The translations under genes were made by a program, and so were the position numbers. Source: DATNNN01 sp035601815 (GTDB taxonomy: Bacteria > Pseudomonadota > Alphaproteobacteria > Rhizobiales > Xanthobacteraceae). From it: a DNA stretch of 9,666 nucleotides. A model generated the notes under the pieces. The model did not search any database. It worked only from the letters and a program-made list of their open reading frames with translations, and was not told the DNA's origin. Below, in pieces: positions 1-8,770 of this stretch (position 1 is the stretch's first letter; every line of letters begins with the position of its first letter). Where the stretch lies: assembly GCA_035601815.1 (NCBI GenBank), contig DATNNN010000123.1, positions 1 to 9,666 on the forward strand, in the 5' to 3' direction.

Positions 1-967
1 CATCCGCATTATCACCCAGGGCAATGGCTCCTCGGTTGCGGCGGCGATCTCCGACTTCGTCGCGAAATATAACGAGCGCAATCCGGGCAAGGAGGTCGTC
101 TACTTCAACTACGCCGCCGTCGACCCGGTGCTGACCAACGACAAATGCACCTTCTGGCATTTCCGCTGGGACGCCAATTCCGATATCAAGATGGAAGCGC
201 TCACCAGCTACATGAAGGGGCGCTCCAACATCAAGAAGATCTATCTGATCAACCAGGACTATTCGTTCGGCCACTCGGTGCGCGACGCGGCCAAAATCAT
301 GCTCGCCAAGAAGCGGCCCGATATCCAGATCGTGGGCGATGAGCTGCATCCATTGCTGCGCATTACCGACTTCGCGCCCTACATCGCGAAGATCAAGGCA
401 TCGGGCGCCGATTCCGTGATCACCGGCAATTGGGGCCAAGACTTCTCGCTCTTGATGAAAGCCTCTGCCGATGCCGGCCTGCAGGCCGACTGGTACACGT
501 ACTACGCCGGCGGCACCGGCGGCCCGACCGCGATGAAGCAGGCGAATCTCAACCATCGCGTCTTCGCGATCGGCGAAGGCTTCGCCAACATCCCGCATAA
601 GGCGTCGCAGGACTTCGAAAAAGCGCTGCGCGCCAAGTACGGCTTCGGCCTCTTCTACCCGCGCGCCGTCAACCAAATGCGCATGATGGCGGCGGCGGTC
701 ACCGCGGCGAAGTCCGACGAGCCGGCGAAAATAGGCGCCAAGCTCGAGGGCATGAAGTTCGAGGTGTTCAACGGCGGCGAGGGCTTCATGCGCGCCGAGG
801 ACCACCAGTTCTTCCAGCCCATGTACATCGCCTCGTTCGGCGACCGGAAGGCGGACGAACCGTTCGACGAGGAGAATACCGGCTGGGGCTGGCGATCGGT
901 GGGCGCCATCTCGACGGCGAACACCAACGTTCCGACCACGTGCAAGATGGACCGGCCGAAGAGCTGA
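1..967 (+). CDS. ABC transporter periplasmic substrate-binding protein, HAAT/Liv type (5' end cut by window)
   Basis: The reading frame is open from base 2 to the TGA at 965-967, so 321 residues are visible and roughly 80-110 N-terminal residues, including the expected signal peptide, lie outside the window. The sequence has the type 1 periplasmic-binding-fold pattern of LivJ/LivK-like proteins: an 'INQDYSFG' segment after the first lobe (codons near 248-271), a 'GADSVITGNWGQDF' strand-turn (near 404-445) and a C-terminal 'QPMYIASFG' strand. It would capture ligand in the periplasm and deliver it to the LivHM channel encoded just downstream. Only two cysteines are visible (codons 146-148 and 941-943), which may form a disulfide. 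Next to boxCB, the ligand is more likely benzoate or a related aromatic acid than leucine, but that is inference from context. The GTG at 128 is internal and not a start. Confidence 0.9.
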   Translation, partial: IRIITQGNGSSVAAAISDFVAKYNERNPGKEVVYFNYAAVDPVLTNDKCTFWHFRWDANSDIKMEALTSYMKGRSNIKKIYLINQDYSFGHSVRDAAKIMLAKKRPDIQIVGDELHPLLRITDFAPYIAKIKASGADSVITGNWGQDFSLLMKASADAGLQADWYTYYAGGTGGPTAMKQANLNHRVFAIGEGFANIPHKASQDFEKALRAKYGFGLFYPRAVNQMRMMAAAVTAAKSDEPAKIGAKLEGMKFEVFNGGEGFMRAEDHQFFQPMYIASFGDRKADEPFDEENTGWGWRSVGAISTANTNVPTTCKMDRPKS

Positions 968-981
968 CCGCATGACGGCGT

Positions 982-1010
982 CCGCCCGGCCGGTTGATCC
1001 GGCCGGGCGG
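982..1010 (+). promoter_or_regulatory. Intergenic hairpin between binding-protein gene and livH
   Basis: Bases 982-993 (CCGCCCGGCCGG) and 999-1010 are exact reverse complements around the loop TTGAT, giving an uninterrupted all-G/C 12-bp stem. It lies 14 bases after the binding-protein stop and 46 bases before the livH start. No run of T follows, so it is not a standard intrinsic terminator. Hairpins at this place in binding-protein transporter operons are known to protect the upstream mRNA or partly block read-through, so that the binding protein is made in excess over the permease; that role here is inferred. Confidence 0.6.
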
Positions 1011-1056
1011 CGCGCATGAGCCTAGCGCGCGTTCTCAACCTTCAAGGTCGGTCGCC

Positions 1057-2004
1057 GTGCTCGAACTCATCGTCGTTTCCACGCTGAACGGCGTGCTTTT
1101 CGGCATGCTGCTCTTCCTCATGGCGAGCGGCCTAACGCTCATCTTCAGCATGATGGGCGTGCTCAATTTCGCCCACGCCAGCTTCTACATGCTGGGCGCC
1201 TTCTTCGGCTTCCAGATCAGCCACCGCTTCGGATTTTGGCCGGGCTTGATCATCGCGCCGTTCCTGGTCGGCGTGGTCGGCGCGCTGGTCGAGCGTTACG
1301 GCCTGCGCAACGTGCACCGGCACGGCCACGTGGCCGAGCTCCTCTTCACCTTCGGGCTCGCCTTCGTCATCGAGGAGGTCGTGCAGATGATCTGGGGCAA
1401 AGCCCCGCTCGACTATCGCGTGCCGCCGGTGCTCGATTTCAGCGCCTTCACGATATTTTCCACCAACTACCCCGCCTACAAGATGTTCATGCTGCTCTTT
1501 GCCATTGGTATCTTCGTGGTGCTGCTCCTGGTGCTGACGCGCACCCGCGTCGGCCTCATCATCCAGGCGGCGCTGACGCACCCCAACATGGTGGGGATGC
1601 TCGGCCATAACGTGCCGCGCGTGTTCATGCTGGTGTTCGGCGTGGGCTCGGCGTTGGCCGGCGTCGCCGGCGTGATCGCCGGGCCGGCGCTGGTCACCCA
1701 ATCCAACATGGCGGCCCTGCTCGGGCCAATCCTGTTCGTCGTGGTCGTCGTCGGTGGGCTCGGCTCGCTCTCCGGCGCCTTCGTTGCGTCGCTCTTGATC
1801 GGGCTCGTGCAGACCTTCGCCGTCGCCGTCAACGTGTCGTTCGCCGATGTCCTGATCGCGCTCAACATCCCGGTGCCGACCACGTTCCTTACCGACATCT
1901 GGCGGGTGACGGTGGCGCAGGTGGCACCCATCATTCCCTATCTCTTGCTCGTGCTCATTCTCATTTTCCGGCCCACCGGCCTGCTTGGGACGCGCGACAC
2001 GTGA
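1057..2004 (+). CDS. livH: ABC transporter inner-membrane permease, LivH family
   Basis: This 315-residue, strongly hydrophobic protein has the length and layout of LivH permeases. The N-terminus reads 'LNGVLFGMLLFLMASGLTL', followed by 'MMGVLNFAHASFYMLGAF', the well-known LivH segment around a conserved N-F-A-H. A cytoplasmic coupling-loop region falls at about residues 164-210 (R-V-G-L-I-I-Q-A-A through A-G-V-A-G-V-I-A-G-P), and the C-terminus ends in 'FRPTGLLG'. Together with LivM it would form the membrane channel. I chose the GTG at 1057 because an AAGG ribosome site lies 9 bases upstream and LivH homologues begin at this point; the earlier TTG at 994 sits in the loop of a hairpin and adds an unrelated polar tail. 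Its TGA overlaps the livM GTG by 4 bases, implying translational coupling. Confidence 0.9.
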   Translation: MLELIVVSTLNGVLFGMLLFLMASGLTLIFSMMGVLNFAHASFYMLGAFFGFQISHRFGFWPGLIIAPFLVGVVGALVERYGLRNVHRHGHVAELLFTFGLAFVIEEVVQMIWGKAPLDYRVPPVLDFSAFTIFSTNYPAYKMFMLLFAIGIFVVLLLVLTRTRVGLIIQAALTHPNMVGMLGHNVPRVFMLVFGVGSALAGVAGVIAGPALVTQSNMAALLGPILFVVVVVGGLGSLSGAFVASLLIGLVQTFAVAVNVSFADVLIALNIPVPTTFLTDIWRVTVAQVAPIIPYLLLVLILIFRPTGLLGTRDT

Positions 2005-3308
2005 GCGAGCTCGCGCAAACCGCAACCCTCAGCCACGCGCGCGGCAAGTTGCGGGGCGCGCTGGGGCGCTACGGATTGTGGATCGCGACCGCGGCGCTGT
2101 TCATCGTGCTGCCGCACATATTCACGTCGGGCACCGCGCTCACGACCATGAGCCTGATGGGCATCGCCATCATCTTCGCGCTCTCCTACAACATGCTGCT
2201 CGGCCAGACCGGCATGCTGTCGTTCGGCCACGCGGTCTATTACGGCCTCGGCGGCTTTCTCGCCGTGCATGCCATGAACACGGTCCTGCGCAACGGGCTG
2301 CCGATTCCGCTGCCGCTGATTCCGCTGGTCGGCGGCTTCGCCGGTCTCTTGTTCGGCGTGATCTTCGGCTCGGTATCGACGCGCCGCGCCGGAACCGCGT
2401 TCGCCATGATCTCTCTCGGCCTCGGCGAGCTCGTGGCCTCGAGCGCGCTGATCCTGCGCAACTTCTTCGGCGGCGAGGAGGGCATCACCACCAACCGCAC
2501 CAAGCTGTTCCGCGTGTTCGAATTTAGCTTCGGGCCGCAGTACCAGGTCTATTACCTGATCGCCGCCTGGTGCCTGATCTGCATGATCGCCATGTACGCG
2601 CTCACGCGCACGCCGTTCGGCCGCATGTCCAACGCCGTGCGCGAGAACCCGGAGCGTGTGCACTTCGTCGGCTACAATCCCCAGGTCGTTCGCTTCATCG
2701 CATTCTGCCTGGCCGGCTTCTTCGCCGGCATCGCCGGCGGCCTCGCCGCCATCAACTTCGAGATCGTGAACTCCGCCTATGTCGGCGCCGGCCAATCGGG
2801 TCTGGTGCTGCTCGCCGCCTTCATCGGCGGGGTCGGCTTCTTCATCGGTCCGATTCTCGGCGCGATCCTGGTGACATACCTGCAAATCATGCTGAGCGAC
2901 GTGACCGAGGTCTGGCAGCTCTATTTCGGGCTTCTCTTCGTCGGCATGGTCATGTTCGCGCCCTTCGGCATGGCGGGTTTCTTGATGATGCACGAGCCGT
3001 TGTGGCGGACGGGCAAGCTTGCGCGCGTGCTTCCCGCCTATGCGCTAGCACTTGCCGCCGGGCTGGTGGCGCTCATGGGCGCAATCCTCCTCATCGAGAT
3101 GATCTTTCATCTCACCGTTAAGGCGTCCGACGGTCCGATGATGTCGTTCTTGTGGATCAAGTTCAGCGTGGCCGCGGTCTTGCCGTGGGTCGTCGCGGTG
3201 CTCTTGGCGGGCCTCGGCGGTTGGCTGTTCCGCCGCACCTGGCCCGTGGCCACCGCCGCTTTCCATGATGCGCTCGCGCGCGCCCGCGAACGGAGGCAGC
3301 CCGCGTGA
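2001..3308 (+). CDS. livM: ABC transporter inner-membrane permease, LivM family, with C-terminal extension
   Basis: This is the second channel subunit. Residues about 25-330 match a LivM permease: 'GIAIIFALSYNMLLGQTGML' and 'SFGHAVYYGLGGFLA' near the N-terminus, a coupling-loop segment from N211 (N-A-V-R-E-N-P-E-R) to about 248 (A-G-F-F-A-G-I-A-G-G-L), and the terminal 'MFAPFGMAGFLM' where most LivM proteins end. The protein is 435 residues, whereas typical LivM proteins are near 320-350. The extra 105 residues contain two further hydrophobic stretches, about 344-371 and 388-410, and end in an arginine-rich tail. There is no frameshift or internal stop, so the extension is translated as one protein. 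The GTG start shares GTGA with the livH stop, and the stop shares GTGA with the livG start. Confidence 0.9.
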   Translation: MSELAQTATLSHARGKLRGALGRYGLWIATAALFIVLPHIFTSGTALTTMSLMGIAIIFALSYNMLLGQTGMLSFGHAVYYGLGGFLAVHAMNTVLRNGLPIPLPLIPLVGGFAGLLFGVIFGSVSTRRAGTAFAMISLGLGELVASSALILRNFFGGEEGITTNRTKLFRVFEFSFGPQYQVYYLIAAWCLICMIAMYALTRTPFGRMSNAVRENPERVHFVGYNPQVVRFIAFCLAGFFAGIAGGLAAINFEIVNSAYVGAGQSGLVLLAAFIGGVGFFIGPILGAILVTYLQIMLSDVTEVWQLYFGLLFVGMVMFAPFGMAGFLMMHEPLWRTGKLARVLPAYALALAAGLVALMGAILLIEMIFHLTVKASDGPMMSFLWIKFSVAAVLPWVVAVLLAGLGGWLFRRTWPVATAAFHDALARARERRQPA

Positions 3309-4054
3309 GCGCCGCCGCCATCGAGCTCGTCGGCATCGAGAAGAATTTCGGCCGCACCGAGATCATCCGCGGCGTGAACCTCGAGGTACGGCACGGCGAG
3401 CGCCACGCCATGATCGGCCCAAACGGCGCCGGTAAGTCGACGCTGTTCAACCTGATCAGCGGCCGCCTCATGCCGACCGCGGGCTCGATCGTGCTCAAGG
3501 GCGAGAACATCACCGGCCTCGCGCCGCACGAGATCAACCGGCGCGGCCTCGCCCGCAGCTTCCAGGTGACCAACATCTTTCCCCGGCTGAGCGTCTGGGA
3601 GAACATCCGCTGCGCCGTCTTGTGGTCGATGGGCTATCGCTACTCGTTCTGGCAGGGCATCGACAGCCTCGCCGACGTCTCGGCCCGCACCGAGCACATC
3701 CTGACCGAGATCAACCTCGTCGACCGCCGCCAAATCCAGGCGGGCGTGCTTACCTACGCCGAGCAGCGGGCGCTCGAGATCGGCATTACGATTGCCGGCG
3801 GCGCCGAGATCATCCTGCTCGACGAGCCCACCGCCGGCATGAGCCGCCACGAAGCCGAGCACGCGGTGGCCCTCATCCGCAAGGTGAGCGAGGGCCGCAC
3901 GCTCCTCATGATCGAGCACGACATGGGCGTGGTCTTCGATCTCGCCGACCGCATCTCGGTGCTGGTCTACGGCAAGGTGATCGCCTGCGACGCGCCGGCG
4001 CGCATCAAGGCCGACCCCGCCGTGCAGCAGGCCTACCTCGGAACCGTCCCATGA
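3305..4054 (+). CDS. livG: ABC transporter ATP-binding protein, LivG family
   Basis: This 249-residue cytoplasmic ATPase powers the LivHM channel. Visible motifs are an intact Walker A (GPNGAGKST, residues 38-46), Q-loop Gln87 in 'RSFQ', Walker B with the catalytic Glu (I-I-L-L-D-E, 169-174) and the switch His205 in 'MIEHDM'. Its C-terminus 'VQQAYLG' is typical of LivG. The ABC signature is unusual: L-T-Y-A-E at 149-153, where LivG proteins normally read L-S/A-Y-G-Q/E/D, so the glycine that contacts ATP is Ala152 (GCC at 3758-3760). A strong GGAGG ribosome site (3292-3296) lies 8 bases before the GTG start. The start overlaps the livM stop and the stop overlaps the livF start, each by 4 bases. 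Confidence 0.92.
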   Translation: MSAAAIELVGIEKNFGRTEIIRGVNLEVRHGERHAMIGPNGAGKSTLFNLISGRLMPTAGSIVLKGENITGLAPHEINRRGLARSFQVTNIFPRLSVWENIRCAVLWSMGYRYSFWQGIDSLADVSARTEHILTEINLVDRRQIQAGVLTYAEQRALEIGITIAGGAEIILLDEPTAGMSRHEAEHAVALIRKVSEGRTLLMIEHDMGVVFDLADRISVLVYGKVIACDAPARIKADPAVQQAYLGTVP

Positions 4055-4749
4055 TGCTCAAGGTCCACGACCTTCACGCCTATTACGGCAAGAGCCACAT
4101 CCTGCAAGGGGTGAGCCTTACCGTCGGCGAGGGAGAGATCGTCAGCATCCTCGGCCGCAACGGCGTCGGGCGGTCGACGACGCTGAAGGCGATTATGGGC
4201 GACGTGCCGCCGCAGGGATCCATTTCCTTCAAAGGCGAGGCGATCGCCGGCTTGAAGCCCTATGAGATCGCTTGCCGCGGCCTCGGCTACGTGCCGGAGG
4301 ATCGTGCGATCTTTCCTTCGCTCACCGTCGAGCAGAATCTCCAGCTCGGCGTGAAGGGCGGCCGCAAGAGCATGCGCTGGACCTTTGCCGACACCTACGC
4401 GCTGTTTCCGGTGCTGCGCGAGCGCGCCGGAACGGCCGCCGGTGTGCTGTCCGGCGGCGAGCATCAGATGCTCACCATCTGCCGCACGCTCATGGGCGAC
4501 CCCGACCTCATCATGATCGACGAGCCGACAGAGGGGCTGGCGCCGCAGATGGTGCAGCGGATCGCGACGCTGTTGCAGCAGATCGCCGAGCGCGGCATCT
4601 CGATCCTGCTGGTGGAGCAGAAGCTGACCATCGCACTCGAAATTTGCCGGCGGCTCTACGTCATGGGCCACGGCCGCATCGTGTTCGAGGGCACGCCCGC
4701 CGATCTCAAGGCCAACACCAACGTGCGCAAGGAATGGCTGGAAGTCTGA
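4051..4749 (+). CDS. livF: ABC transporter ATP-binding protein, LivF family, with Walker A Lys-to-Arg change
   Basis: This 232-residue protein is the second ATPase of the importer. It shows LivF hallmarks: 'YVPEDRAIFPSLTVEQNL' around residues 80-97, a perfect signature 'LSGGEHQML' (133-141), Walker B with catalytic Glu158 ('MIDEPTEGLAP') and 'LLVEQ' (186-190), where LivF proteins carry Gln instead of the switch His. The Walker A reads GRNGVGRST (35-43): the ATP-binding lysine is replaced by Arg41 (CGG at 4171-4173), a change that usually impairs ATP hydrolysis. The reading frame has no other defect, so this looks like a subfamily trait rather than decay. The ATG overlaps the livG TGA (ATGA). 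The same frame stays open upstream inside livG, but that part is not protein-like. A second ATG follows immediately at 4054. Confidence 0.92.
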   Translation: MMLKVHDLHAYYGKSHILQGVSLTVGEGEIVSILGRNGVGRSTTLKAIMGDVPPQGSISFKGEAIAGLKPYEIACRGLGYVPEDRAIFPSLTVEQNLQLGVKGGRKSMRWTFADTYALFPVLRERAGTAAGVLSGGEHQMLTICRTLMGDPDLIMIDEPTEGLAPQMVQRIATLLQQIAERGISILLVEQKLTIALEICRRLYVMGHGRIVFEGTPADLKANTNVRKEWLEV

Positions 4750-4760
4750 GTCGGCGTTAC

Positions 4761-4774
4761 TGCACTATATTTCA
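4761..4774. promoter_or_regulatory. Weak second TGCA-N6-type half-palindrome upstream of boxC
   Basis: The bases read TGCA-CTATAT-TTCA: one exact TGCA half-site, six bases, then a half-site with one mismatch. It starts 12 bases after the livF stop. Its centre is 74 bp from the centre of the perfect palindrome at 4832-4851, close to seven helical turns, so the two could lie on the same DNA face. The flanks are not symmetric, so this may be chance. Confidence 0.25.
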
Positions 4775-4816
4775 TGGAGTTAGAGCCTCGCGCCGGCCTA
4801 GTTCCAGGACAAACCG

Positions 4817-4845
4817 GAGACAGTGGCGCCGATGTGCAAAATAAT
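4817..4845 (+). promoter_or_regulatory. Probable sigma70-type promoter for boxCB
   Basis: A -35-like GAGACA (4817-4822, four of six consensus bases) and a -10-like AATAAT (4840-4845, five of six) are separated by exactly 17 bases. Transcription would start near 4852, giving a leader of about 24 bases before the boxC ATG at 4876. This region is A/T-rich compared with its surroundings. The -10 is embedded in the palindrome at 4832-4851, the usual geometry for repression. Confidence 0.5.
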
Positions 4846-4851
4846 GCACAT
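4832..4851. promoter_or_regulatory. TGCA-N6-TGCA palindromic operator over the boxC promoter (BoxR/BzdR-like)
   Basis: ATGTGCA (4832-4838) and TGCACAT (4845-4851) are perfect 7-base inverted repeats around AAATAA. The core is TGCA-N6-TGCA. TGCA half-sites arranged as palindromes are what I recall for BzdR and BoxR, the benzoyl-CoA-responsive repressors (XRE domain fused to a shikimate-kinase-like domain) of benzoate pathways in Azoarcus. The site covers the predicted -10 and lies 24 bases before boxC. The palindrome is seen directly; the regulator is inferred, and no boxR gene is in the window. Confidence 0.6.
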
Positions 4852-4875
4852 TGGACCCGAACAATCGAGATACCG

Positions 4876-6524
4876 ATGCAACCCATCGATTTCCAGACCG
4901 AGCCGTCGCGCTACCGCCATTGGCGGATCGAGCTCGATGGCGACGTAGCCAATCTCGTCATGGACGTCGATGCGTCGGCGGGCCTGTTCGAAGGCACCGA
5001 GCTCAAGCTCAATTCCTATGATCTCGGTGTCGACATCGAGCTCTACGACGCCATCCAGCGCCTGCGCTTCGAGCATCCCGAGGTGGGCGCCGTCGTCATC
5101 CGCTCCGGCAAGGACAACGTCTTCTGCGCCGGCGCCAACATCCGCATGCTCGGCAAGGCGACCCACGGCCACAAGGTGAACTTCTGCAAGTTCACCAACG
5201 AGACGCGGCTCGCGATCGAAGACGCCACCGAGAATTCGCATCAGCGCTATCTCACCGCCATCAACGGCACGGCGGCGGGCGGCGGCTACGAGCTGGCTCT
5301 CGCCACCGACCACATCATGCTGGTCGACGACCGCAAGTCGACGGTGTCGCTGCCGGAGACGCCGCTGCTCGCGGTGTTGCCGGGCACCGGCGGCCTCACC
5401 CGCATCACCGACAAGCGCCGGGTGCGGCGCGATCTCGCCGACTGGTTCTCCACGGTGGAGGAGGGGATCAGGGGCAAGAAGGCGGTGGACTGGCGGCTCG
5501 TCGATGAGGTGGTGCCGCTGTCGAAATGGGCAGAGACGGTGAATGCGCGCGCCCACGAGATCGCCGCCGGCACCGACCGCCCGAAGAGCACGGGCATCAA
5601 GCTGACACCGCTCGACCGCAAGATCGCGGCGAACGCGATCAGCTATCCGCACGTTTCGGTCGAGCTCAGGCGCGACGAGAAGATTGGCTATCTGACGCTG
5701 CACGCGCCCGCTCGCGCCGCGCCGCCGTCGCTGCCGGCGGCTCACGCCCTCGGCCCCGCCTTCTGGCCGCTCGCGCTCGCCCGCGAGCTCGACGACGCGA
5801 TCCTGCATCTGCGCCTCAACGAGCCCGACATCGGCGTGCTGGTGTTTCGCAGCGAAGGCGATCCGCAGGCGGTGCTTAGCCACGACGCCTTCCTCGCCGA
5901 GCATCGGGCCGACTGGCTGATGCGCGAGGTGCACCACTATCTGAAGCGCGTGCTCAAGCGCATCGACGTCACCGCCAAGAGTCTGGTGGCCCTGGTCGAG
6001 CCCGGCAGCTGCTTCGCCGGCACGCTGGCCGAGATCGTCTTCGCCGCCGACCGCTCGCTCATGCTCGTCGGCCGCCGCGACGGCGACAACCGTCCGCCGG
6101 CGGCGATCACGCTCGGCGAGACCAACTTCGGCTTCTATCCCATGGGCAACGCGCTTTCGCGACTGCAGACCCGCTTCTTCGGCGAGCCCGAAAGCGTCGA
6201 TCGCGCCAAGGAAAAAATCGGCGCGCCGCTCGACGCTGGAGAGGCGTTCGCGCTCGGGCTCGTGACGCTCGCGGTCGAGGCCTACGACTGGGACGACGAG
6301 CTACGCCAGCAACTCGAGGCGCGCGCGAGCTTCTCGCCCGACGCCCTCACCGGCATGGAGGCGAACTTGCGATTCGCCGGGCCCGAGACCATGGAAACGA
6401 AAATCTTCGGCCGCCTCACCGCCTGGCAGAACTGGATCTTCCAGCGGCCGAACGCGGTCGGGCCGCAAGGCGCGCTCAAGCTCTACGGCAGCGGCGTGCA
6501 GCCCAACTTTGAAAGGGAACGGGT

Positions 6525-6528
<4 letters not shown>
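4876..6528 (+). CDS. boxC: Benzoyl-CoA-dihydrodiol lyase (2,3-epoxybenzoyl-CoA hydrolase), BoxC
   Basis: BoxC opens the non-aromatic ring of 2,3-epoxybenzoyl-CoA with water, releasing formate and 3,4-dehydroadipyl-CoA semialdehyde, the second step of the aerobic box pathway in the cytoplasm. The 550-residue length fits the family (about 550-560). The N-terminal crotonase domain is clear: 'LKLNSYDLGVDIEL' (43-56), 'VFCAGANIRML' (82-92), 'NGTAAGGGYELALATD' (130-145, with the oxyanion-hole glycines) and 'LPETPLLAVLPGTGGLTR' (159-176). A second, more divergent crotonase-like half runs from about 260 to 550, as in known BoxC. I chose ATG 4876 because 'YRHW' near the N-terminus matches where BoxC proteins begin and because a promoter and operator lie immediately upstream. 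The in-frame ATG at 4774 would precede that promoter and adds 34 unrelated residues. The stop overlaps boxB by 4 bases. Confidence 0.94.
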
Positions 6529-7972
<1,444 letters not shown>

Positions 7973-7976
<4 letters not shown>

Positions 7977-8758
7977 GCGCCGGCAGCGAGGCTGCGTTTC
8001 AGCTTCACCATGCCGCCGAGCCAGCGGTCGTAGTTCTCGGCCTTGTTCTTCATGTAGGTCGCGACCTGCGGGTGCGGCAGGATGAGGAAGCTCTCGCGCT
8101 CGAGTCCCTGAATCACGTCGTCAGCCACCTGCTCCGTGGTGAGCACGCCGTCGAGATGCTGCGGCCCGCGCGTGCCGTCGCGCAATAGCTTCGTATCGAC
8201 GCCCTGCGGGCACAGGATCGAGACCCTGATGCCCTGGTCGCGGTGGGTGATGGCGAGCACCTCAGCGAAGCCCACCCCCGCGTGCTTGGTGGTGGCGTAG
8301 ACGGCGCTGCCGATCTGCGAGAGCAATCCCGCCGCCGAGATCGTCTGCAGGAAATAGCCGTTCTTGCGCTCGATCATCCGCGGCAGCAGCGCCCGCGCGG
8401 CATAGATGTGCGCCATCACGTTCACCTGCCACGAGCGCTCCCAATTCTCGTTGGTGGTCGAGGCTGCGTTGTCCGGCGATGCTGTACGGTCGACGATGCC
8501 GGCGTTGGAGCAGAAGAGCGCGATGGGGCCGACGCGCGCCTCTGTCTCCTCGACGATGCGAACGATGTCGGCCTCCTTCGATACGTCGCACATGTAGCCG
8601 ACGCCGCCCACCGAGCGCGCCACGGCCTCGGCGCCCTTGCCGTTGATGTCGGCGACGATCACGCGCTTGGCGCCCTCCTTATGGAAGCGCTCGCATAGGG
8701 CCTTGCCGATGCCGTCGGCGCCGCCGGTGACCACCACCACTTGATCGCGAACTTTCAT
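7973..8758 (-). CDS. Short-chain dehydrogenase/reductase (SDR), classical type
   Basis: This 261-residue protein has every classical SDR mark: the cofactor motif 'TGGADGIG' (residues 11-18), Asp37 at the end of the second strand, which favours NAD(H) over NADP(H), 'NAG' (85-87), Asn113, Ser141 and the YATTK catalytic pair Tyr154/Lys158. It would oxidise an alcohol or reduce a ketone in the cytoplasm; the substrate cannot be told from sequence. I start it at ATG 8758 because GGAG (8765-8768) sits six bases upstream; the alternative GTG at 8770 directly abuts the previous stop and lacks a good ribosome site. It follows the MDR gene by 12 bases, so the two are probably one operon. It converges on boxB, both genes ending within the same TTAA. 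Confidence 0.9.
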
Positions 8759-8770
8759 CGCTGACTCCAC

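Noticed and set aside
994..1056. TTG start extending livH by 21 residues
   Set aside because: The codon is in the loop of the hairpin, has no ribosome site, and adds a polar tail before the first membrane segment.
1132..2025. Long minus-strand open frames opposite livH, livM, boxC and boxB
   Set aside because: Their translations are His/Arg/Glu-rich low-complexity mirror frames typical of high-GC genes. They match no family and lie wholly opposite well-supported genes.
3622..4050. Long open frame upstream of livF inside livG
   Set aside because: It is an Arg/Pro-rich shadow of livG; the recognisable LivF sequence begins at 4051.
4766..4771. TATATT as a -10 of another promoter
   Set aside because: It is close to consensus, but no reasonable -35 is found at 15-18 bases upstream, inside the livF end. 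The promoter at 4817-4845 is better.
4851..4856. TTGGAC as a -35 box
   Set aside because: A -10 at 17 bases would fall on the boxC start codon, and no suitable hexamer is there.
4774..4875. In-frame upstream ATG extending boxC by 34 residues
   Set aside because: The added residues do not look like a BoxC N-terminus, and this start would lie upstream of the predicted boxC promoter and operator. ATG 4876 is preferred.
7977..8000. Intrinsic terminator between boxB and SDR
   Set aside because: The genes overlap and no G/C stem followed by a T-run is visible at the junction.
8759..8770. GTG 8770 as SDR start
   Set aside because: It directly follows the previous stop without a good ribosome site; the GGAG that overlaps it is correctly spaced for ATG 8758.
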